From Bacteroidota bacterium (lineage in GTDB: Bacteria > Bacteroidota > Bacteroidia > Chitinophagales > Chitinophagaceae), in NCBI GenBank assembly GCA_023387985.1, contig JAEWHC010000009.1, forward strand, positions 1,302,001 to 1,366,000: 64,000 nt of DNA. The letters run 5' to 3'. Under the pieces are notes generated by a model. The model had not been told where the DNA came from. It was given only the letters and a program-made list of their open reading frames with translations, and ran no database searches. Of this stretch, positions 58,096 through 64,000 are shown in pieces. Every line of letters starts with the position of its first letter. The stretch's first letter is position 1. A program made the translations under genes and the position numbers.

Positions 58096-59373
58096 TTAAA
58101 TCATCCAATCCACCACCTTATTGGCCATAATTTTCCTGTATGAGGCCTGAACCCGGATGTAGTTATCCGTATATCCTTCCATCAATCCATTTTTATTGAA
58201 ACTCTCAAACAATACCGGACGAATTGTACCGGTATGCAGGGTGTGAAAAGCAGCCTGTTTTTGATAGCTCAGGTTGCGAAGACGCTTGTTTCTGGCGTTG
58301 CGAACGTTAACGGGCACTACTTCTTTTATTTCCAGTGCTTTTGTGTTATCCCTTTCGCTATAAGTGAACACATGGAAATAACTAACCGGCAGATCCTCGA
58401 GGAACTCGTAGGTTTCTATGAAATGCTCCTGTGTCTCACCTGGAAATCCGACAATTACATCTACCCCGATTCCAGCGTCTGGCATCACTGAACGGATCAT
58501 TTCCACACGTTCACGGTAGAGTTCTCTTTTGTACCTCCGCCTCATTTTCGCCAGTGTATAATTGCTTCCGCTCTGCAAAGGAATATGGAAATGTGGCATG
58601 AAAGCACGGCTGTTAGATACAAAGCTTATAATTTCCGGCGTAAGCAAATTTGGCTCAATTGAGCTGATTCTGAATCTATCAATAGTCTCTACCTCATCCA
58701 GTGCTTTACAGAGATCATAAAAATTTGACACTCTTTCCCCAGAACGGTTCAATCCAAAATCTCCGAGATTCACGCCAGTCAGGACAATTTCCCTGACGCC
58801 ATCAGCGGCAATCGATCTTGCATTATCTACCACATTGGAAATGGTATCACTACGGCTGCGGCCTCTTGCCATGGGAATTGTACAAAAGCTGCAGTTGTAA
58901 TCGCAACCGTCCTGCACTTTAAGAAAAGTCCGCGTACGGTCATTCTGGCTCCATCCAGAAGTAAAATCCTGTACATCATCAATATCGCAACTGCAGATTT
59001 TCGCATAATCGGTTTTTTCAAGACTGGCGATGTGTTTAGCAAGCTGGAATTTTTCAGATGCGCCAAGCACAAGATCCACTCCGGGAATATCAGCGATTTC
59101 TTTGGGTTTTAACTGGGCATAACAACCGATCACCACCACGAAACTATCTGGGGAACGGCGTTGTATCCGGCGAACCAGCATCCGGCATTCTTTATCCGCG
59201 TTTTCGGTAACACTACAGGTGTTGATCACATAAACATCTGCCAATTCATCAAAAGACTTTTTCTCCATTCCTTCGGCCTCCACCATACGCGCCAGCGTGG
59301 ACGTTTCAGAAAAGTTGAGTTTGCACCCCAGGGTGTGAAAAGCGACGGATTTTTTAATTGCGGTTGCATTCAT
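58096..59373 (-). CDS. mtaB: tRNA t6A37 methylthiotransferase MtaB
   Basis: A 425-aa radical SAM enzyme that adds a methylthio group to t6A37 in tRNAs reading ANN codons. The N-terminal MTTase domain has FHTLGCKLNFSET and INTCSVTENADKECR (cysteines for the auxiliary cluster). The radical SAM motif C-x3-C-x2-C is in CDYNCSFCTIP. A TRAM-like C-terminus is short. MiaB and MtaB are distinguished by this N-terminal LGCKLN motif. ATG 59373 is 7 nt after a TACCTTTG box; the longest frame adds 28 residues that do not fit the family. Confidence 0.92.
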   Translation of the reverse strand: MNATAIKKSVAFHTLGCKLNFSETSTLARMVEAEGMEKKSFDELADVYVINTCSVTENADKECRMLVRRIQRRSPDSFVVVIGCYAQLKPKEIADIPGVDLVLGASEKFQLAKHIASLEKTDYAKICSCDIDDVQDFTSGWSQNDRTRTFLKVQDGCDYNCSFCTIPMARGRSRSDTISNVVDNARSIAADGVREIVLTGVNLGDFGLNRSGERVSNFYDLCKALDEVETIDRFRISSIEPNLLTPEIISFVSNSRAFMPHFHIPLQSGSNYTLAKMRRRYKRELYRERVEMIRSVMPDAGIGVDVIVGFPGETQEHFIETYEFLEDLPVSYFHVFTYSERDNTKALEIKEVVPVNVRNARNKRLRNLSYQKQAAFHTLHTGTIRPVLFESFNKNGLMEGYTDNYIRVQASYRKIMANKVVDWMI

Positions 59374-59380
59374 TAGGCCG

Positions 59381-59388
59381 CAAAGGTA
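59381..59388 (-). promoter_or_regulatory. -7 box of mtaB, very close to the start
   Basis: TACCTTTG on the minus strand, 7 nt before the ATG (59373). It implies a leaderless mRNA. No -33 TTTG at 18-19 nt. Confidence 0.4.
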
Positions 59389-59511
59389 AGATTTTGGGGA
59401 ATTGGAGGCTAAAGGCTTGTGAGCGATGAAAAGGAGCATTGTACCCCATAAATTCATTTTACTTATGCCAATGAAAAAACCTGTATAGGCCGGCTGCTAT
59501 AATCCAGGAAT

Positions 59512-60243
59512 TTATTGTTCCAAATGGATGGTAAAGAACATCATACGCGAATTGAGCCGGTCAAAAACGGAGGAATATTTTAATTGTGGATCGCGGGCAT
59601 GGACATTTCCCAAACCGTTGCTGAATTTCAACTCGGGAGAAACGGTTACAAAAGGCAGGTAAAAATTGAAGCCTACGCCAAGTTCTGCTCCATAATCAGA
59701 TTTCTTCAGTTTTACCATTTCTTCCGCATTGCGTGCATCCGCGTTACTTGCGAGGTCAAAGTCATATTTAACCCCGGCAAGTGCATAAACCCGAAAATTA
59801 CCGATGCGGTCACTTTTGAACTTGAAACTTAGCGGAATGGTTGCAATGTTGGATTGGATTTTTTGGGTAACTATGGGTTCTTCCCAGAGTTGTTTGGAAC
59901 CCAAATGATAGGTGAATGAGCGGTCGACACCAAGTATCAAACCCGGATTGACCCTGATCTCCCAACGATCGCTCAGCCTTGCGGTGGCAAGCAACCGCAA
60001 TGAATAGCCCGGTGCATTATTGGGTTCTGCAACGAGTATACTGTCGGATAACAGGAATGCGGGATGTTTTGTCGGGTGAAATGCCGTGGATGCATAACCG
60101 AGACTGAGCCCGAAATAAAAAGGTTGATATTCCTTTTCGATGCGGTATTGCTCTTTTGCATTAAATACTTGCGCGCTGGCTGCCGGTCCGTAAAGCGCCA
60201 GCAGGATGATTAAGCCAATTTTGAACCGCAATAAATTGTACAT
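59512..60243 (-). CDS. porT: PorT-family type IX secretion protein
   Basis: A 243-aa outer-membrane beta-barrel with a signal peptide at about residues 1-25 (LLALYGPAASA-QV). Features: FYFGLSLGYASTAF start strand, FKSDRIGNFRVYALAGVKYDFDL, KSDYGAELGVGFNFYLPFVTVSPELKFSNGL and the terminal RMMFFTIHLE. PorT (also named SprT in gliding species) is needed for type IX secretion. The gene order menG-porT is common in Bacteroidota and supports the call. The chosen ATG (60243) overlaps menG by 34 nt; longer frames enter menG without a signal. Confidence 0.85.
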   Translation of the reverse strand: MYNLLRFKIGLIILLALYGPAASAQVFNAKEQYRIEKEYQPFYFGLSLGYASTAFHPTKHPAFLLSDSILVAEPNNAPGYSLRLLATARLSDRWEIRVNPGLILGVDRSFTYHLGSKQLWEEPIVTQKIQSNIATIPLSFKFKSDRIGNFRVYALAGVKYDFDLASNADARNAEEMVKLKKSDYGAELGVGFNFYLPFVTVSPELKFSNGLGNVHARDPQLKYSSVFDRLNSRMMFFTIHLEQ

Positions 60244-60962
60244 ATTCCTAAACTTAGGGGTTTGCGATAACATTTTACATAGCCGCATTTTTGCATAATT
60301 TCCTGAAAGTTTTTTCCTTCAGGAAACGCCCGGATACTGTCATTCAAATATTTATATGCTTTTTGGTTTCTGGCGATCAGTTTGCCGGCCTGCGGAGCAA
60401 TCAATTTTGTATAAAGATTGTAAAGCGTACGTATACCGGGCAAGAGCGGTTTGCTGAATTCCAGGATAACCACTTTGCCGCCAGGCCTCAAAACCCGCAA
60501 CATTTCGGATAATCCCTTTTCCAGGTCCGCAAAATTGCGCACACCAAAGGCAATGGTCACAGCATCAAACGAACCTGTTTCAAAATTTATTGCTTCACTA
60601 TCTCCCTGCAGCAGTTCGATCTTACCGGTGAGTTTACGGTTGGCAATTTTCTGCCGGCCGATCTCGAGCATGCCTTTACTAATATCTATCCCGGTGATCT
60701 TTTCAGGCGCCGGCTTCAGTTGCTGCATGGTCATGATTGCAACATCACCGGTACCCGTAGCCACGTCCAGGATGGTGTTGGGTTGGATCTCTTCAAGCTG
60801 CCGGATTGCTTTTTTTCGCCAGATGATATCTATCCCTACGCTCAGGAAACGGTTGAGGAAATCGTATCGGCCGGCAATTTGATCGAACATGGTAGCAACC
60901 TGTTCTTTCTTTGAACCGCTTTCGCCCTCAAAAGGCTTTATTGTATCGTGTTGATAAGGCAT
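60210..60962 (-). CDS. ubiE: Demethylmenaquinone methyltransferase
   Basis: A 250-aa class I SAM methyltransferase (MenG/UbiE) performing the last methylation in menaquinone synthesis. Motifs: QVATMFDQIAGRYDFLN near the N-terminus, ILDVATGTGDVAI (SAM site, about 63-75), DAVTIAFGVRNFADLEKGL, EMLRVLRPGGKVVILEFSKP. The anaerobic/microaerobic and aerobic respiration of Bacteroidota relies on menaquinone, so the MenG role is the likely one. Its last 34 nt overlap porT. Confidence 0.94.
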   Translation of the reverse strand: MPYQHDTIKPFEGESGSKKEQVATMFDQIAGRYDFLNRFLSVGIDIIWRKKAIRQLEEIQPNTILDVATGTGDVAIMTMQQLKPAPEKITGIDISKGMLEIGRQKIANRKLTGKIELLQGDSEAINFETGSFDAVTIAFGVRNFADLEKGLSEMLRVLRPGGKVVILEFSKPLLPGIRTLYNLYTKLIAPQAGKLIARNQKAYKYLNDSIRAFPEGKNFQEIMQKCGYVKCYRKPLSLGICTIYCGSKLA

Positions 60963-61065
60963 GTTTTATAATTCAGAATTCAAAAAGTTATTCGTTTTTT
61001 CCGTTGCTATCGGATTTGCCGGTTCTTATTTTGATGCTTTTAAGGTGTATTTCCGGCATCTATCA

Positions 61066-61710
61066 TCAGGGGATACCGGTATACTTATGCGTTTGCAAAC
61101 TCAATTGCCATTCAGGATGGTTTTTGATGTAGTCAATAATCAGTGGTGTAATGCCGTCTCTTTTGCTCCATTCAGGCTGCAAAAACAATCTGCAATCCGC
61201 AGAAACCAATGGAACGAATTGTTCAATCCAATCCAGATCTGATTTGCTGTACACGACTGATTTCAGTTCATTCGCCCTGGTGAGATTTTCTATTAGCGGT
61301 GCCTTAAACTTTTTTGGTGACAAGCAAACCCAATCGGGATCGCCTTTGATTTCATTTGTACCTGAGGTCTCAATAGCAGTGGTGAAGTTATTGATTTTCA
61401 ATTTTTTGATTAAGTCCTCCAAATTATGTAGTGAGGGTTCGCCGCCAGTAATTACTGCAAACCTTCCGGGAAATTGAACGGCTTTTTGCGTAATTTCCGC
61501 TGCTGACAAAACCGGGTACCCAGTGGTTTCCCAGCTTTCCTTTACATCACACCACACACAACCCACATCGCATCCCGCGAGCCTGATGAAATAGGCGGCG
61601 CGGCCGGTATGAAAACCTTCGCCCTGAAGCGTATAGAAAGATTCCATGACCGGATAAAGGCCATTACCCGGAATGTTGATGATGAGTTTGTTTTTGGTAG
61701 GATTCTCCAT
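61066..61710 (-). CDS. queE: 7-carboxy-7-deazaguanine synthase
   Basis: A 214-aa radical SAM enzyme converting 6-carboxy-tetrahydropterin to 7-carboxy-7-deazaguanine in queuosine/preQ0 synthesis. The Fe-S motif C47-x3-C51-x2-C54 lies in AGCDVGCVWCDVKESW; FYTLQGEGFHTGR precedes it and VITGGEPSLHNLEDLI follows. It starts right after the folD stop (0-nt gap), so the two are cotranscribed. Other queuosine genes are not in the window. Confidence 0.92.
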   Translation of the reverse strand: MENPTKNKLIINIPGNGLYPVMESFYTLQGEGFHTGRAAYFIRLAGCDVGCVWCDVKESWETTGYPVLSAAEITQKAVQFPGRFAVITGGEPSLHNLEDLIKKLKINNFTTAIETSGTNEIKGDPDWVCLSPKKFKAPLIENLTRANELKSVVYSKSDLDWIEQFVPLVSADCRLFLQPEWSKRDGITPLIIDYIKNHPEWQLSLQTHKYTGIP

Positions 61711-62589
61711 TTATTTATCCCTGCGCTCACATGCTTTAAGGGTATTCATCATCAAAGCCCCAATGGTCATCAGGCCAACGCCTCCGGGCACAGGGGTTAC
61801 CCAGGATGTTTTGGGTGCCACGGTTTCGAAATCAACATCGCCCTGCAGTCGGAAACCGGATTTTTTAGATTCATCCGGCACGCGGGTGATGCCCACATCG
61901 ATAATGACAGCGCCTTCTTTTACCATCTCACCTGTAAGAAAAGCGGGTCTTCCAAGTGCGGCAACTATAATGTCCGCTTCACGGGTAATTTGAGCCAGGT
62001 TTTTGGTCTTGCTGTGGCAAACCGTAACTGTACAATTGCCATAGGGGTGCTGACTGCTCAACAAGATGCTCATTGGCCGGCCAACAATATTGCTGCGTCC
62101 AATCACTACGGCATTTTTTCCAACGGTATCAATTTTGAAATGTTCCAGCATCAGCATAACGCCGTACGGAGTTGCGGATATAAAACTGTCCAGCCCCTGT
62201 ACCATCCTGCCTACACTTACCGGATGGAATCCATCCACGTCTTTTTCGGGGTTGATGGCCAGGATGATTTTGTCCTCATCAATATGTTTGGGCAATGGTA
62301 GTTGAACCAGGATGCCATCAATGTCACCCATCTGGTTGAATTCTGTAATTTTTTGCAGAAGAGTCTCTTCTGAAATGTCGCTTTCAAAACGCACCAGCGT
62401 GCTGCTTATGCCCAATTCCTCACATGTCTTTACTTTGCTGGCCACGTAGGTTTGGCTTGCACCGTCTGTGCCTACAAGAATTGCGGCCAGGTGAGGTTTT
62501 TTCTGACCGTTCAGCGCCCTTTGGGCCACCGCCAGTTTTATTTTTTCCTTAATTGCTGCGGAGGCCAATTTTCCATCTAACAGTTGCAT
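61711..62589 (-). CDS. folD: Methylenetetrahydrofolate dehydrogenase/cyclohydrolase
   Basis: A 292-aa bifunctional enzyme interconverting 5,10-methylene-THF, methenyl-THF and 10-formyl-THF. Motifs: catalytic YVASKVKTCEELGI (Tyr/Lys), VQLPLPKHIDEDKI, NPEKDVDGFHPVSVG, AVVIGRSNIVGRPMS (NADP site) and VTPVPGGVGLMTIGALMMNT. The start MQLLDGK is canonical. It is upstream of queE. TATATTTG ends 4 nt before the ATG. Confidence 0.96.
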   Translation of the reverse strand: MQLLDGKLASAAIKEKIKLAVAQRALNGQKKPHLAAILVGTDGASQTYVASKVKTCEELGISSTLVRFESDISEETLLQKITEFNQMGDIDGILVQLPLPKHIDEDKIILAINPEKDVDGFHPVSVGRMVQGLDSFISATPYGVMLMLEHFKIDTVGKNAVVIGRSNIVGRPMSILLSSQHPYGNCTVTVCHSKTKNLAQITREADIIVAALGRPAFLTGEMVKEGAVIIDVGITRVPDESKKSGFRLQGDVDFETVAPKTSWVTPVPGGVGLMTIGALMMNTLKACERRDK

Positions 62590-62593
62590 GCTG

Positions 62594-62601
62594 CAAATAT
62601 A
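62594..62601 (-). promoter_or_regulatory. -7 box of folD, very close to the start
   Basis: TATATTTG on the minus strand, 4 nt before the ATG (62589). It implies a leaderless transcript. No -33 TTTG at the right distance. Confidence 0.4.
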
Positions 62602-62694
62602 GTTAAGGGCAATGGTTGAAGCAGCCTGCGAAAATCAGGGTAAAGAGTTTTTCATTTCCATATTTTTTTAATAATTTGGCCAAAACCACATGCA

Positions 62695-63528
62695 ATGAGA
62701 AATCTCCTCTTATTACAGGTGCTCATTTTTTGTTTACCGGCCGGAATAGTTGCACAGGCTCACCTGCTTTCCAAAGCTTCCGGCTATCTGCCGGTATTTT
62801 ATTTGTCCAATAATTATGGTGATGTACTTTCTTCCATGGCAAACCCGGCAGCCCAGGGAATGTTGTCCCAATCTTCTATTGGTTTATATGGGGAAAAACG
62901 CTTTTTGCTCAGGGAGCTCAACTTTTTTCAGGCCTCTGGTATGCTGCAAACCAATTCAGGAGGTATAGGCGGGCATGTAGAATACTTTGGAGCGGCGTTG
63001 TTCAATCAGCTTCAGGCTACGTTAAGTTATGGGCGATTGATCACCGAGGGATTTGCGGTTGGCGGCGGTTTTCATTTTCACCAGGTAAATCAATCAGGGC
63101 CATATGGTAAAGCAAATGCCATTACCGGTTCATTTGGGCTAATGGCAGCTTTGCCGGGCAATATGCGTTTAGGCATTTCGGCTTACAACCCAATGCGTAG
63201 TAAATGGGGCAAATCAGAAGATCGAATTCCTGCACATTATTCGCTGGGCCTGGGTGGCGATATCGGCCGCAATCTTTTTTTAGGTGCCAGTGTGGTCAAA
63301 GAAGAGGGTCATCCACTGGATGTACAGATTGCCATGCATTACCAGTTCCTGGATAACTTTTTTATGCGTGGGGGAATTGCCACCCATTCAGCAAATTATT
63401 TCGCGGCCCTTGGGTGGAAGCTAACGGCTTTTCGCTTCGACCTTGCGAGTGGTTATCATCCTCAACTGGGCTGGACACCCGGAGTAGCCCTTGTGTACAA
63501 TTTTCAATCCAAACCATCCTCTCCCTGA
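62695..63528 (+). CDS. Outer-membrane beta-barrel protein (PorV/PorQ-like layout)
   Basis: A 277-aa protein with a signal peptide at residues 1-20 (LPAGIVA-QA). A DVLSSMANPAAQGMLSQSSIGLYGEKRF segment, then many amphipathic strands (VEYFGAALFNQLQATLSYGRL, GFAVGGGFHFHQVNQ, MRLGISAYNPM, HYSLGLGGDIGRNLFLGASVV, FFMRGGIATHSANYFAALGWKL) ending in LGWTPGVALVYNF. The N-terminal 'NPAA' turn recalls PorV/PorQ-like T9SS barrels and FadL-like proteins, but the exact family is unsure. It is followed by the helix-hairpin-helix gene with a 1-nt gap. Confidence 0.7.
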   Translation: MRNLLLLQVLIFCLPAGIVAQAHLLSKASGYLPVFYLSNNYGDVLSSMANPAAQGMLSQSSIGLYGEKRFLLRELNFFQASGMLQTNSGGIGGHVEYFGAALFNQLQATLSYGRLITEGFAVGGGFHFHQVNQSGPYGKANAITGSFGLMAALPGNMRLGISAYNPMRSKWGKSEDRIPAHYSLGLGGDIGRNLFLGASVVKEEGHPLDVQIAMHYQFLDNFFMRGGIATHSANYFAALGWKLTAFRFDLASGYHPQLGWTPGVALVYNFQSKPSSP

Positions 63529-63529
63529 A

Positions 63530-64000
63530 ATGATGAAACCGGCCTGGATTATATTTTTTTCACTCACGCTCTCGCTTTCACTGGCCGGCCAGGTGACAGA
63601 AGAAAACAACTTTGAACAGCAGTTGGAAGACCTGGCAGAAATGGAAGAGGGTGAAACGGATGATGATTCCTATTTACAAACCCTGCAGGCTTTTTCCCGC
63701 CACCGTCTTGACCTGAATCAGGCAACTGAAGGAGACCTGCAACTGTTCCGGTTTTTAAATCCGATTCAGATAAACTCTTTTTTTAGTTATAAACGTTTGC
63801 TTGGCCCTTTGCTGAACCTCTATGAATTGCAGGCAATACCTGGCTGGGATTTGCAAACCATCCGTTCTCTATTGCCCTATGTAATGGTTGGGCCTTCAAT
63901 GGGTATTAAAGAAGATATTAAGAACCGGATATCCGGTGGCGACCATTCGCTAACCATGAGGTGGTCGCGTATTTTGGAAACAGCACGCGGATTCAAAGGG
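63530..64000 (+). CDS. Helix-hairpin-helix secreted protein, 5' part
   Basis: The frame opens at tandem ATGs (63530 and 63533) and is still open at the window end (157 codons). Residues 1-20 are a signal peptide (SLTLSLSLAGQ). The region about 65-120 has two helix-hairpin-helix (ComEA-like) motifs: RHRLDLNQATEGDLQLFRFLNPIQINSFF and LLGPLLNLYELQAIPGWDLQTI. In Bacteroidota this kind of long (about 700 aa) exported HhH protein is often found near barrel genes; DNA uptake or envelope roles are speculative. It follows the barrel gene by 1 nt. Confidence 0.75.
   Translation, partial: MMKPAWIIFFSLTLSLSLAGQVTEENNFEQQLEDLAEMEEGETDDDSYLQTLQAFSRHRLDLNQATEGDLQLFRFLNPIQINSFFSYKRLLGPLLNLYELQAIPGWDLQTIRSLLPYVMVGPSMGIKEDIKNRISGGDHSLTMRWSRILETARGFKG

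Overview
The window is a gene-dense chromosomal segment of a Bacteroidota bacterium, most likely of the Chitinophagales/Chitinophagaceae type (lineage is inference; no rRNA is present). The signs are TANNTTTG -7 promoter boxes (several with a TTTG box 18-19 nt upstream), a short primary sigma factor of 285 residues without region 1.1, DUF3276 and DUF3467 proteins, a full-length glycine dehydrogenase, type IX secretion parts (a SprE/PorW-like TPR protein and PorT), and mostly weak Shine-Dalgarno sequences. I see no prophage, transposase, CRISPR array, rRNA or integration site. One tRNA (Glu, TTC) is present.

Layout. 1-6.7 kb: envelope genes on the minus strand (DUF4136 lipoprotein, class A PBP, YwqK-like lipoprotein, SprE/PorW-like protein). 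7-9.8 kb: a plus-strand bactofilin cluster with a small membrane anchor, orphan AtpZ/AtpI-like genes and a SprT-like protease. 10-13.5 kb: DUF4197 lipoprotein, pgk, gap and tRNA-Glu. 13.7-19.7 kb: PAP2 phosphatase, NTF2-like protein, an unknown secreted protein, Hsp20, bacilliredoxin, lgt, yajQ-type protein and rpmE2. 19.8-26.1 kb: M14 peptidase, a frameshifted membrane acyltransferase, rpsT and sucA. 26.2-29.2 kb: an unusual three-gene membrane module (coiled-coil protein, two-TM coiled-coil protein, membrane-anchored ASKHA/Ppx-like protein). 29.2-36.6 kb: threonine aldolase, rpoD, DUF3467, a GreA-like protein, a 13-AT-hook/DUF892 fusion, sucC, DUF3276 and a thioesterase. 36.7-46.7 kb: YciI-like lipoprotein, class IV aminotransferase, a membrane protein under a Crp/Fnr-like palindrome, gcvP, YkgJ, pgi, rhomboid, proline dehydrogenase and an OM barrel. 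46.9-54.9 kb: thyA-folA-methyltransferase, asparaginase, ftsK, a LutA-like protein, ribH and a TPR protein. 54.9-64 kb: pdhA, thiolase, a DUF2807 protein, mtaB, menG-porT, folD-queE, then an OM barrel and a helix-hairpin-helix protein cut by the window edge.

Most genes are core metabolism: glycolysis (pgi, gap, pgk), pyruvate oxidation and TCA cycle (pdhA, sucA, sucC), one-carbon and folate metabolism (ltaE, gcvP, folD, thyA, folA), riboflavin, menaquinone and queuosine. Envelope assembly (PBP1A, lgt, bactofilin, T9SS parts) is the second theme. The most notable non-routine items are the AT-hook array fused to a ferritin-like domain (32718-33953), the 26238-29115 module, the activator-type palindrome at 38606-38619, and several -7 boxes lying only 4-7 nt before start codons (ftsK, mtaB, folD), which suggest leaderless mRNAs.
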